A DNA stretch of 64,000 nucleotides, from assembly GCF_021440085.1 (NCBI RefSeq), contig NZ_JAKCPW010000007.1, positions 186,001-250,000 on the forward strand, in the 5' to 3' direction. Positions 51,601-59,668 of this stretch are shown in pieces; positions within the stretch are counted from its first letter, which is position 1, and each line of letters begins with the position of its first letter. The notes under the pieces are model-generated. The model saw nothing but the letters and a program-made list of their open reading frames with translations, was not told where the DNA came from and ran no database searches. Origin of the DNA: Dyadobacter sp. CY261. Lineage in GTDB: Bacteria > Bacteroidota > Bacteroidia > Cytophagales > Spirosomataceae. Position numbers and translations under genes: made by a program.

Positions 51601-51694
51601 CGGGCCGTCTTTTGACCCCGAGATCCCTAACAGTTCAGGTTACTATTACCCGCAGCAGCGCGTCGTGAACCTGGGCGCGAATATCAGCTTTTAA
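48644..51694 (+). CDS. SusC-family TonB-dependent receptor
   Basis: The 1016-residue protein has a signal peptide ending in VRAQ, a carboxypeptidase-like domain (VSGRVTDASGPLVGVSVIIKG split in family pattern GRVTD, GVSV, FSYIGY), a TonB box-like LDEVVVVGYGTKTRADLTGS, a plug (AGRVPGLIANTRSG, DATAAIYGARSANGVILITT) and a 22-strand barrel ending in NLGANISF. It imports glycan oligomers with its SusD partner, whose gene starts 18 bases downstream. Start ATG at 48644 gives a clean signal peptide. No anti-sigma-interacting STN domain is seen. Confidence 0.96.
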   Translation: MTISTRFFPLLLAVLLVCTATVRAQVPVSGRVTDASGPLVGVSVIIKGANGGTSTNADGNFSINVPSADAILVFSYIGYIPREIQVGKQSKLDVLLEADTKALDEVVVVGYGTKTRADLTGSVSTIKGSELEKSPASNLTNSIAGRVPGLIANTRSGEPGNDNAEIFVRGKATLGSTGALVVIDGIPDRSGGFARLNPADIESFTVIKDATAAIYGARSANGVILITTKRGQAGKPVLSIGTNWSLTQATRVPQMLNSYEYAVATNEYDKMIGQTQTWPDASLQKFKDGSDPLSFPSTNWWDAIMKKQALQHNQVISLRGGTDKVTYFLSGQYQKQDGIYKKDAAYYKQAQARANVDIAVTDNLKIGVDVLYRNEFRNSAVGNYNAGAIFRELWLAYPYLVPVYPNGLVGPGIGGGPNNSMVYITGGEAGYSRATNDFLQTKTYFKWDLSKLADGLFVDGYYAYDLTFSKTRSFTKTPPPAFRYDGASGTYTQINSATKPSLSELRGNLKQNLLNIRLGYNNRFGDHSVEGFAAYERFEGNADEISAFRSNFLSNSLDQLSAGSLIGQQNNSTAAQTGRNNFIARASYGFKNRYLFDYNMRYDGSQNFPEGKRYGFFPAVSAAWRISQEDFFNAKGITELKLRGSWGKTGNDAVSAFNYIQTYLLGSGFGYSLGPNASQVSSLVPGPTPNKDITWEVATTTDVALDAQFLKGKLGLTVDYFRSMRSGILITRSESVPGYTGLTLPNQNLGKVLNRGIEVEAYYNGTIGTSFGYNIRGNLTFARNKVIFMDEAASVPSYQCKTNIPIDSWLVYESDGLYQNQAEIDATPHPANTAPGDIRYKDINGDGAINGLDQVRQSSVRTPELIYGTSLGFSWRNLDLSLFVQGQARAQSYLAPAGLNMAREFFDGRWQQEGDNQFPRNFNGPTGASRGVNTLTSDFWLRNASFLRLKNVELGFAVPSGLLKKAKMHSARIYINGSNLFSIDQFGPSFDPEIPNSSGYYYPQQRVVNLGANISF

Positions 51695-51712
51695 CCCAAA
51701 TCCTTTGCCCAA

Positions 51713-53374
51713 ATGAAACCTCAAACTACCTATAAAATATTCCTGAACATCTCCCTTGCGGCCAGCATGCTCATGATGGGCTCCTGCAAGGATGTGCTCG
51801 ACCTGAAACCCCTGAATGCCTATTCAGAATCCGACGTATGGACAGACCCGAACCTGGCCCAGGTATTTGTCAACGGCATTTACGACCAGACCGTGCTGGC
51901 TTACAAGGACGGCGGCTTCGGCTGGGGCGCGCAGACCGACGAGCTCTATGGCAACTTCAACTGGACGAACGAAAACAGTTATGTGCAAGGCGAAGCCACT
52001 CCCGACAACCAATCATCTTCATCGCTGAACCGCTGGGGCGACCTGTATTCGTCGGTCCGCAATTGCAATGTGTTCCTGACGAACGTAGGCCAGCTGGATA
52101 CCGTGGCTAATGGACAGGCCGTACGCACAATGCGCGGCGAAGTCCATTTCCTGCGGGCATTGGCTTATTTCGAGCTGTTGAAACGCTTTGGAGGCGTTCC
52201 GCTGATTACCAAAGTGTATGATGTCAACGACCAAACCTTCGATGAAAAACGTGCCACCTGGGCTGAAACGAAGGATTTTATCCTGGCCGACATCGGGCAG
52301 GCATTGCAGCTTTTACCCGCGGCCTACTCGGCAGATCTGGACAAAGGCCGCGCCACTACCGGGGCTGCATTGGCCCTCAAATCACGATTGCTGCTATACG
52401 CGGCAAGCCCTTATTTCAATACTTCGGGTGATAGACAGCTCTGGCAACAGGCCAGGGAAGCCGCTAAGGCCGTGATTGATTTTAAGGGTGTGTCCTATGC
52501 GCTGTACGGTAATGCAGCCAATGGTACTTACAATAAGACTTACCTGGATTTCTTCAACCCGGAGGTGATTTTCGCGAGGGTATACAGCGGCCTGGTGAAA
52601 GCCGACCGCTACAACACCGTGAGTCGCGACCTTAGCCCCAATGGTTATGAAGGATACAGCGCTTATAATGTGATCCAGCAAATGGTCGATGCGTTCGAAA
52701 TGGCCGACGGGACGCCTTTTAGCTGGACTAACCCCGTGCATGCCAAAAATCCTTACGCTAACCGTGATCCGAGGTTTTATGCGACCATTCTGGCGAACAA
52801 CCAGCAGTTTAAAGGCCGTACTACGCAGTTTTTCGAAGGGGGGGACGATTCTCCGCAGAGTCCCTATTCGCCCTGGAATGCATCCAAGACGCGTTATGTG
52901 ATGCGGAAAATGGTGGATGAGTCTGTCGACTGGCAAAAGCAGGATTATGCGGCATCGCAATGGGTAGCTTTCAGGCTTTCGGAGATTTACTTAAACTATA
53001 TGGAAGCTTGCGCGGCTTTGGGTGAAGACGGCGAGGCGCTTGCCTATCTGAACAAATTGCGGGCGCAAAAGGCAGGAATGCCTGCCGTGAATGCGTCCGG
53101 GGCGGCATTGATGGAGAAAATCCGGCAGGAGCGGCGCATCGAGCTGTGCTTTGAAGGCCACCGGTACTTTGATATCAGAAGGTGGGGAATTGCGGAAACC
53201 GGTTCGAAAGATGCCCTGGGCGTGATCATCACGAAGCAGCCCGACGGCACATTTACCTACCAGTCGGCCAATGTGCAGAAAAGGGTTTGGCAACCTGCGC
53301 TGTATTTTTATCCGATACCGCGCACCGAGCTGCAACGAAACCCGTCGCTGGTCCAGAATCCGAATTATAATTGA
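51713..53374 (+). CDS. SusD/RagB-family surface glycan-binding lipoprotein
   Basis: The 553-residue lipoprotein has lipobox MMGSC followed by KDVLDLKPLNAYSESDVW, the usual SusD opening, TPR helices (MRGEVHFLRALAYFELLKRFG), and the C-terminal signature MEKIRQERRIELCFEGHRYF with DIRRWG. It caps the SusC barrel at the cell surface and binds the glycan. It follows susC by 18 bases. The next gene, a glycosidase, follows after 62 bases, probably in one transcript. Confidence 0.96.
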   Translation: MKPQTTYKIFLNISLAASMLMMGSCKDVLDLKPLNAYSESDVWTDPNLAQVFVNGIYDQTVLAYKDGGFGWGAQTDELYGNFNWTNENSYVQGEATPDNQSSSSLNRWGDLYSSVRNCNVFLTNVGQLDTVANGQAVRTMRGEVHFLRALAYFELLKRFGGVPLITKVYDVNDQTFDEKRATWAETKDFILADIGQALQLLPAAYSADLDKGRATTGAALALKSRLLLYAASPYFNTSGDRQLWQQAREAAKAVIDFKGVSYALYGNAANGTYNKTYLDFFNPEVIFARVYSGLVKADRYNTVSRDLSPNGYEGYSAYNVIQQMVDAFEMADGTPFSWTNPVHAKNPYANRDPRFYATILANNQQFKGRTTQFFEGGDDSPQSPYSPWNASKTRYVMRKMVDESVDWQKQDYAASQWVAFRLSEIYLNYMEACAALGEDGEALAYLNKLRAQKAGMPAVNASGAALMEKIRQERRIELCFEGHRYFDIRRWGIAETGSKDALGVIITKQPDGTFTYQSANVQKRVWQPALYFYPIPRTELQRNPSLVQNPNYN

Positions 53375-53436
53375 GGTAACAATATTCCGAAAGGAGATTT
53401 TATTCAAAGATTGTATTTTAAATAAAAACGAAAAGA

Positions 53437-54873
53437 ATGATCAGATTGATCGCAACCGCGTCCATATGCCTGGCTATGCATCAGGGCTGTCTGGCGCAAA
53501 GCGAAACCCTCGGGTTCAGGTCGACGGATACCGCATTGCAAACCGCATTCGAAAGGGCCCGTGAAATGGCGCTCAGCCATCGTGGCAACCCGTCCGATCC
53601 GGTGGGCGACTGGTATGAAGCCGCACTGCCCACGCGGTTCGCATTCTGCATGCGGGATGTGTCGCACCAGGCCATGGCGGCGGAAATGCTCGGCTTGGGC
53701 AAGGCAAACCAGAATATGTTTTCACAGTTTGCAAAAAATGTATCCGACGGCAAAGACTGGTGCTCCTACTGGGAAATCAACAAGGAAGGAAAGCCCGCGC
53801 CGGAAGATTACCGCAACGATGAAGAGTTTTGGTATAACCTCAATGCCAACTTCGATGTGCTGAATGCAGCCTGGAAGCTCTATTTGTGGACGGGAGACAA
53901 GCGCTATGTCAATGGGCCTCAATTTGCGGATTTTCACCGGAAATCGGTCCGGGAGTATGTGGAGCGGTGGGTATTGCAGCCGGATTCGCTCCTATCGAGG
54001 CCACTTCACCCGAATGCCCATGCAGCCTATAACGACGATGATTCCTTTCACCGCTGCCGGGGACTGGCTTCGTACTCGGAGGGCGTGCACGACCTGAAAA
54101 TGGGGGTGGACCTGGTGGCTGCGCTCTCCCGTGGCATGAAAACCTACGCTGATATGCTTCGCCTCGATGGCAAAACCGCCGAAGCTGCCATATTTGACCA
54201 AAAGGCCGAACAATACCGGCAACATATCGAAAAGCAATGGTGGAGTGATAAAGAAGATAAGTATTTCACTTACTATTCGTCGGCAGGAAAGTTTGGTTAT
54301 ACCGAAGGCGAAACGTTCCTGCTCTGGTTCGATGTATTGAAGGACACCACCCGAACGCGCAAAGTGATCGGGCAGATCCTGGCGCGGGATTGGAATATGG
54401 AAAATCAATCCTATTTCCCCTACGTGCTCGGCCAATATGGTTATCCAGAACAGATCCGTAGCCAGGTGCTCCATCTGACTGACCCTGCCACGAAGCGAAG
54501 GGAATACCCGGAGGTATCCTACGGGGCTGTCCAGGGCATTGTCCAGGGTATCATGGGAATCGATGCGGATGCCCGTGTGAACAGGATCACGACTTTGTTC
54601 AACGGGCGTGCAGCCGATACCCATACCATCGATAACCTGCCTGTTTTACAGCGGACCATATCGCTTACCGAGAGCCAAAAGCGGGCATCGCTGCACAATG
54701 CAGGTTCCGGGACGATCCAATGGCGGGTGATGTTTGCCGGGAAGCATCCGTTCATTACAGTGAACGGAGCAAGACGAAAAGCCAGCCAGACGGTCGTCAA
54801 AGGTTCGCGCGCGGTGTCGTACGTGGATGTGAGCGTGGCCGCCAACCAGCAGGTTGCTGCGCGGGTCGACTAG
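53437..54873 (+). CDS. Exported six-hairpin glycosidase-like protein
   Basis: The 478-residue protein starts with a signal peptide (LIATASICLAMHQGCLAQ). The helical barrel shows GDWYEAALPTRFAFCMRDVS, GKDWCSYWEINKEGKPAPED and EEFWYNLNANFDVLNAAW, with acidic and aromatic residues at the helix starts as in six-hairpin glycosidases. I know the motif set from uncharacterised Bacteroidota and Actinobacteria proteins but cannot assign a CAZy family. It is the third gene of the SusCD operon and ends at a terminator. It is probably a periplasmic exo-enzyme for the imported oligomer. Confidence 0.75.
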   Translation: MIRLIATASICLAMHQGCLAQSETLGFRSTDTALQTAFERAREMALSHRGNPSDPVGDWYEAALPTRFAFCMRDVSHQAMAAEMLGLGKANQNMFSQFAKNVSDGKDWCSYWEINKEGKPAPEDYRNDEEFWYNLNANFDVLNAAWKLYLWTGDKRYVNGPQFADFHRKSVREYVERWVLQPDSLLSRPLHPNAHAAYNDDDSFHRCRGLASYSEGVHDLKMGVDLVAALSRGMKTYADMLRLDGKTAEAAIFDQKAEQYRQHIEKQWWSDKEDKYFTYYSSAGKFGYTEGETFLLWFDVLKDTTRTRKVIGQILARDWNMENQSYFPYVLGQYGYPEQIRSQVLHLTDPATKRREYPEVSYGAVQGIVQGIMGIDADARVNRITTLFNGRAADTHTIDNLPVLQRTISLTESQKRASLHNAGSGTIQWRVMFAGKHPFITVNGARRKASQTVVKGSRAVSYVDVSVAANQQVAARVD

Positions 54874-54880
54874 CGACCAG

Positions 54881-54921
54881 CCCCTGTGATCGTCGATGGT
54901 CGGTTACAGGGGTATATTTTT
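54881..54921 (+). terminator. Intrinsic terminator after the SusCD-glycosidase operon
   Basis: CCCCTGT (54881-54887) pairs with ACAGGGG (54906-54912), followed by TATATTTTT. It lies eight bases after the glycosidase stop and separates it from the regulator and symporter genes. Confidence 0.7.
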
Positions 54922-55020
54922 CGTTTAGGCGTGCATAGCGGGTAGTTTTCAGTCAATAAATAAGTTTTAGCTTTACGAATTGGTCCGGATCAAACTCCGA
55001 ACGAAAGTAATAACCGCCGA

Positions 55021-56031
55021 ATGGATAGCATATTTGATAAAATAAAGGAATTGCGTGAGGTGACTTCCTATTCCAAACACGACCAGATCGTGGTGGGGAT
55101 CATCAATGCGATCGACCAGAAGATCGTCTCTCCGAACGACTTGCTGCCGTCGGTCAATCAGATGATTCAGGAACTGAGTTTTTCCCGCGAAACCATCCGA
55201 AAGGGTTATGGGGAACTGGTAGACAGGGGCGTGGTCGAATCCAAAAACAGGATCGGCTATTATGTGACCAACGCCCAGACGAGCCAGTTCATGAAAGTAG
55301 CGCTGGTTATGTACAACCTCGATACATTTGAAGAACTTTTTTACAGGAATTTCAGGCAGGAACTTGGCAAGAAAGTACATCTGGATGTATTTTTCCATCA
55401 CGGCAGCGTCGATGTTCTGGAAAGCACATTGTTTCAGATTAAGGGAAAATATGGTATGTACGTGGTGGCCCCGATTCCGCACCGCAAAACGCGCGAGATC
55501 CTGGAAACCATTCCCCGGAGCAACCTGCTGCTATTTGACCGTTTCGAGCCTTTGGACGGTGACGTGAGCTACATCGCACAGGAATTTGAGCGATCGACCT
55601 ACACGGCGCTTGAGACATTGGCAGACAAGATCAGGACGTTCGACGAGATTATTTTCTATCATTCCCCCAAATCCCTCGACCCGAAAGAGATTGTGTTTTC
55701 TTTCAAGCGTTTCCTGCACGATTATAGTATTCAGGGGCAGATCATCAGCGAATTCGTGCCGGGCTCGGTCGAAAAAGGGAAGGCCTATTTTACCCTCGAC
55801 AACTACACGATGTGGTCGATCCTGAAAGAATGCAAGAGCAAAAAGCTGCTCATGGGCACAGATGTTGGCCTGTTGTCGGTCAACGATGAGCCTGCCAAGG
55901 AGTTTGTTGATATTACCACTTACTCTACCGACTTTGCCCTGATGGGTAAATTGGCGGGCCAGGCCATCATGCAAAAGCAGAAGATCCAGGTCATTCTGCC
56001 CAATGCGCTGATCAGAAGAAAAACTTTGTGA
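55021..56031 (+). CDS. GntR-type transcriptional regulator with periplasmic-binding-protein-like sensor domain
   Basis: The 336-residue cytoplasmic protein has an N-terminal GntR winged helix (YSKHDQIVVGIINAIDQ, LPSVNQMIQELSFSRETIRK, GYGELVDRGVVESKNRIGYY) and, from about residue 90, a LacI/PBP-like domain (MKVALVMYNLDTFEELFY, KYGMYVVAPIPHRKT, LLMGTDVGLLSVNDEP). This AraR-like combination senses a sugar inside the cell and represses or activates a sugar locus. It starts behind the SusCD operon and is followed after seven bases by the symporter, so the two belong together. Confidence 0.9.
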   Translation: MDSIFDKIKELREVTSYSKHDQIVVGIINAIDQKIVSPNDLLPSVNQMIQELSFSRETIRKGYGELVDRGVVESKNRIGYYVTNAQTSQFMKVALVMYNLDTFEELFYRNFRQELGKKVHLDVFFHHGSVDVLESTLFQIKGKYGMYVVAPIPHRKTREILETIPRSNLLLFDRFEPLDGDVSYIAQEFERSTYTALETLADKIRTFDEIIFYHSPKSLDPKEIVFSFKRFLHDYSIQGQIISEFVPGSVEKGKAYFTLDNYTMWSILKECKSKKLLMGTDVGLLSVNDEPAKEFVDITTYSTDFALMGKLAGQAIMQKQKIQVILPNALIRRKTL

Positions 56032-56038
56032 CGGGCCT

Positions 56039-57622
56039 ATGCAGGAAAAAGTGGTCCTTAGTGGAATCGATGCGGGCGTTATCATGCTCTATCTGGTTAC
56101 GCTCCTCGGGTTGGGTCTTTACCTTTCCCGCAAACGACGCATTGAAACGGCCAGCGACCTCTTTCTCGGCGGCAGGTCATCGAAATGGTATAATGTAGGC
56201 CTGTCCATTTTCAGTTGCAATGTAAGTCCCGTAATGCTGGTGGGTTATGGGGGAATGGCCTACACCACTGGCATGGTAGCGGCCAACTTCGACTGGCTTG
56301 CCTGGTGGTTCCTGCTTTTGCTCGCCATGGTATTCGTCCCGCATTACTTCGCGACGAAGGTAAGCACGATGCCGGAGTTCCTGCTGCGGCGGTATGGCCA
56401 GCGTTCGTTCACGTTCCTCACTTATTATTCCATGATTTCGACACTGATCGTATCGGTCAGTTTTGTGCTGCTTACCGGCGGACTTGTGATCGCGCAGATC
56501 CTCGATGTCCCGTTTTGGATAGCGGCCACAGGCGCCACGTTGCTGGCTACCGGCTTTACTGCCACAGGAGGCCTCGGGGCGATTGCCAAAGCCGGCGTGC
56601 TGCAATCCGTGGTGGTGACAGTAGCAGCGCTGATCGTCGGTGTGATCGCCATTGACCGGATCGGTGGGATAGGGGAGGTGGTCAGCCGGTCGCCAAAAGA
56701 GTTCTGGACGATTTTCCGCCCGGCGAGCGATCCGGTTTATCCCTGGCATGCGGTTCTCCTCGGCTATCCGGTCGTAGGGATATGGTATTGGTGTACCGAC
56801 CAAACGATCGTCCAGCAGACGTTAGCGGCCAAAAACATCCGGCACGGCCAGTACGGCGTTATGCTGGTCGCTGCCCTGAAAGCCGTGGTACCCTTCATTT
56901 TTTTGCTACCGGGCATTTACTGCCTTATTCTCTTTCCCAACCTCACTAACCCCGACCATGCTTATCTGGTCATGACGGCCAATCTGCTTCCTGTCGGACT
57001 GGTGGGTATTACACTCGCTGCATTGATCGCCGCGCTGGTATACGATGTTGCCGTGGGTATCAATGCATTCAGTACGGTTTTTTCGTTAAATGTTTATTCA
57101 AAAATCATTGAGCCCAACGCTTCCCCTGGCAAATTACGGGCGGTGGGCCGGCTGGTCATCATCGTCTCTTCGTTCATTGCATTACTGATGTCAGTCCTGC
57201 TGTCGAAGGTCGATAAAGGGCTCTTTGATCTCTCGCAAGCCGTAGGAACTTACCTGGCGCCACCGATGACAACGGTGTTTTTACTGGGCGTCGCATGGAA
57301 AAAGGCTACCAGCCGCGCTGCGGACCTGACCTTGTACTTTGGCTCTGTCCTCTGCATCTGCGTGGGGACTATGCAGATCGCCGATTTTCCCAGCAAGGCT
57401 TTCTGGCCTCACTTCATGCTATTGACATTCCTGCTAACGGCCATTCTGATGGTTTTTATGATAACCGTTTCCCTGCTGTTTCCCGAAGGGCACACCGGCA
57501 CTTCATTACCAACGCTGACAGAAACATACGCCTCCCAGCCAAGCTACGACCGTCGGAAAGTCTGGTTGGGCTGGGCGTGTATTGCTGTGCTGATGGCAGG
57601 GCTTTATTGGTTCTTCCGGTAA
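56039..57622 (+). CDS. Sodium:solute symporter (SSS family)
   Basis: The 527-residue protein has 13-14 membrane helices and the features of the SSS family: an N-terminal helix, then SDLFLGGRSSKWYNVGLSIF, the conserved STMPEFLLRRYGQR and GGLGAIAKAGVLQSVVV, and KAVVPFIFLLPG. It uses the sodium gradient to import a sugar or an acid; relatives carry galactose, sialic acid or myo-inositol. The seven-base spacing to the GntR gene suggests that its substrate is the regulator's ligand and the end product of the SusCD locus. Confidence 0.92.
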   Translation: MQEKVVLSGIDAGVIMLYLVTLLGLGLYLSRKRRIETASDLFLGGRSSKWYNVGLSIFSCNVSPVMLVGYGGMAYTTGMVAANFDWLAWWFLLLLAMVFVPHYFATKVSTMPEFLLRRYGQRSFTFLTYYSMISTLIVSVSFVLLTGGLVIAQILDVPFWIAATGATLLATGFTATGGLGAIAKAGVLQSVVVTVAALIVGVIAIDRIGGIGEVVSRSPKEFWTIFRPASDPVYPWHAVLLGYPVVGIWYWCTDQTIVQQTLAAKNIRHGQYGVMLVAALKAVVPFIFLLPGIYCLILFPNLTNPDHAYLVMTANLLPVGLVGITLAALIAALVYDVAVGINAFSTVFSLNVYSKIIEPNASPGKLRAVGRLVIIVSSFIALLMSVLLSKVDKGLFDLSQAVGTYLAPPMTTVFLLGVAWKKATSRAADLTLYFGSVLCICVGTMQIADFPSKAFWPHFMLLTFLLTAILMVFMITVSLLFPEGHTGTSLPTLTETYASQPSYDRRKVWLGWACIAVLMAGLYWFFR

Positions 57623-57667
57623 AGCGGCGTGTGACTTCCCGCTCCTCGAAGAGTCTTTTCCCGCATT

Positions 57668-57886
57668 GTGAGCAATCGGCAGCTAAAACACGGGAAATAC
57701 AAAGGCTGCAATGTTTTCAATGTACGGGACGGTTACCCGTACAAAAACGTAGAACTTTGGGTAAATTGCCTGAATATTGGCAATGTAAACTACGCGTCTA
57801 CGATCGAGAAGAGCGTTTGGGGAACCACTTACCGGCCCGGACAGTTGCGTAGCAGGAATGTTGGCATCGCCTATAAAATCAATTGA
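57668..57886 (+). pseudogene. C-terminal remnant of a TonB-dependent receptor
   Basis: A 72-residue frame starting with GTG at 57668 carries NVFNVRDGYPYKNVELWVN, then NIGNVNYASTIEKS, GTTYRPGQLRSRNVGIAYKI. This is the last part of a TonB receptor barrel: the style of the final strands, the YRPGQLR turn and the terminal strand NVGIAYKIN are typical. Everything before is missing: upstream is the end of the symporter gene, 45 bases away. The fragment overlaps the next gene by four bases, so the original receptor was coupled to the sialidase-like lipoprotein. A deletion has removed the rest. Confidence 0.75.
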
Positions 57887-59121
57887 AAATCCGGATGAGA
57901 AACATTATTTATTGCATTGGCTTGTTACTGGTGGCAGCGTGCGCTGCTGAGAGAAAATCGGACAAAAAGGCCATTGCGGGGGCTGAAAACACCGTAGATA
58001 GCACATTTACAGGTGCTTGTCCCTATCTGTTTACGAGCGGGGATACGGCGGCGGTTTTCAGCTGGATACGCACCTTGTCGGATTCGGAGGCGGTGTTGTG
58101 TTTTAAAGTTTCAAATGGAAATGGTTTTGGTAAGACCATCACGGTGCCGGGCAGCGGGAAAGTGAAACCGCATGGTGAAAATCTCTCGAAGGTAATCCTG
58201 TCACCCGATGGCAGGATCATCGCAGCCTGGGGGGTAGCCAATCCGAACCCGGAAAACAAATATTCCGGCCTCATTTTTTACAGCTCATCGGCCGACGGCG
58301 GTGAAAACTGGACAACGCCCGCGCCGCTAAGCCCTGCCGAGAACAGCATCGACCAGCGCTATTTCGACCTGGAAATTCTGCCAGGCGGGACCGTGGGCGC
58401 CGTTTGGCTCGACAGTCGGAAGAATACCAAACACGAAGGATCATCGCTCTACTTTGCCACTTTTGGCCAAAGCAATACATTCGAAGGCGAAAAGCCCATT
58501 GATGAAACCGTATGCCAATGCTGCCGCACCGACCTGTTCGTTGACAAAACCGGCGGCCTGCACGTGGCTTACCGCAAGATCCTGAACGATTCCATCCGCG
58601 ACATGGTCCACATTGTTTCGCTGGACAATGGCAAGAGCTTTTCGACTCCGGAGCGTATCAGCCCCGATAACTGGGTGATCAGCGCCTGCCCGCACACCGG
58701 CCCGGCCATCGTGCAGACGGACTCCGCATTGTCGTTCGTATGGTACACGATGGGCGCAGGAAAAGGTGTATTCTTTGCTTCCTCGGAAGATAATGGCAAA
58801 ACATTCTCCGCTAAAAACGCCGTAGGCAACAGCACCGCTGGCAAGCATCCGCAAATCCAGCTTTTGAAGAACGGGAACCAGGCGATTGTCTGGGACGAGC
58901 ATACCGAAAACGGGAGCCTCATTGGCCTGGAGGTGCGTTCGCCCAATGGCGAGAAGCTCAAAACGGCACATCTGACCTCCAAATTGGGCTATGCAACATT
59001 TCCGGTCGTCAAATTGGTTAACAACGAGTTGCTGATCGCCTACGCGGGCAGCGGAACGGCTGAGGACAAAGAACGGGTGTATTTTCAGAAAGTGAATGTG
59101 GATGACTTTATGAAAAAATAG
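57883..59121 (+). CDS. Sialidase-like (BNR-repeat) lipoprotein with a Cys-x-Cys-Cys motif
   Basis: The frame starts at 57883 (or at the Met of MRNIIYC, 57895) and gives 412 residues with a lipobox VAACA. Asp-box repeats mark a propeller: SSADGGENWTTP, SLDNGKSFSTPERI, SSEDNGKTFSAKN. The arginine triad needed for sialidase activity is not evident, so it may bind rather than cut. A motif ETVCQCCRTDLF (Cys-x-Cys-Cys) in the middle could bind metal or heme. The former upstream gene was a TonB receptor, which points to uptake of a metal or ligand, not necessarily to sialic acid. Confidence 0.78.
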   Translation: MKIRMRNIIYCIGLLLVAACAAERKSDKKAIAGAENTVDSTFTGACPYLFTSGDTAAVFSWIRTLSDSEAVLCFKVSNGNGFGKTITVPGSGKVKPHGENLSKVILSPDGRIIAAWGVANPNPENKYSGLIFYSSSADGGENWTTPAPLSPAENSIDQRYFDLEILPGGTVGAVWLDSRKNTKHEGSSLYFATFGQSNTFEGEKPIDETVCQCCRTDLFVDKTGGLHVAYRKILNDSIRDMVHIVSLDNGKSFSTPERISPDNWVISACPHTGPAIVQTDSALSFVWYTMGAGKGVFFASSEDNGKTFSAKNAVGNSTAGKHPQIQLLKNGNQAIVWDEHTENGSLIGLEVRSPNGEKLKTAHLTSKLGYATFPVVKLVNNELLIAYAGSGTAEDKERVYFQKVNVDDFMKK

Positions 59122-59386
59122 TCGTGTTCTGCAAAGCATCTCGAAGACCGCGGTGGTAACGTCTTCTCCTCCTCTTCCCGGCTCGGCACATACGGGCGTT
59201 GTGCCACCAACTTTTATAGTGCGTATACATGCTATCGTTTGCGGCCTTTGCGCCGCGGCGGTTAAATGCAGCATGAATGCGCAAATGAAAGAGTCGATAT
59301 CTGACCGGCAATTATTAAGCGGGTTTTGGCGGCAAATTATTATAGATGATCATTTTGCCTTAATTTAATAGTTTCTCGCAATTATT

Positions 59387-59668
59387 ATGGACGCCAAAGA
59401 CATCGCCAGGAATCGATCAGAATTGAAGGAGGCGATTCGCGAATCGAGGATCGTGAAGATTATGCTTTTGCGAGCTGAATATGACCGAGATCCCCAAACC
59501 GAAGGTTATGAAACTCTTGAATTCCGCCCATTGGACTACGATGAGGAGAGTGACTGTTTTTACGGGTTGCTCAAAGTGTCGGATCCGGTTGAAGGAAACG
59601 GCCCGGCTTCATTTATTCCTGCTTCCGTGCATTCAGAGGGAATTTGTGGCGTTTTGTTTAATCATTGA
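59387..59668 (+). CDS. Small hypothetical protein (93 aa)
   Basis: ATG at 59387 opens a 93-residue acidic, soluble protein (ARNRSELKEAIRESRIVKIM, EFRPLDYDEESDCFYGLLKV). I know no family. It is supported by a terminator-like hairpin directly after its stop, by an AT-rich stretch in front of the ATG, and by even codon composition through the frame. It stands alone. Confidence 0.55.
   Translation: MDAKDIARNRSELKEAIRESRIVKIMLLRAEYDRDPQTEGYETLEFRPLDYDEESDCFYGLLKVSDPVEGNGPASFIPASVHSEGICGVLFNH

Noticed and set aside
57295-57852. 185-residue frame bridging the symporter end and the receptor stump
   Set aside because: Its first part is the symporter gene read in another frame and its last part is the receptor stump read in another frame; it is not a fusion gene.
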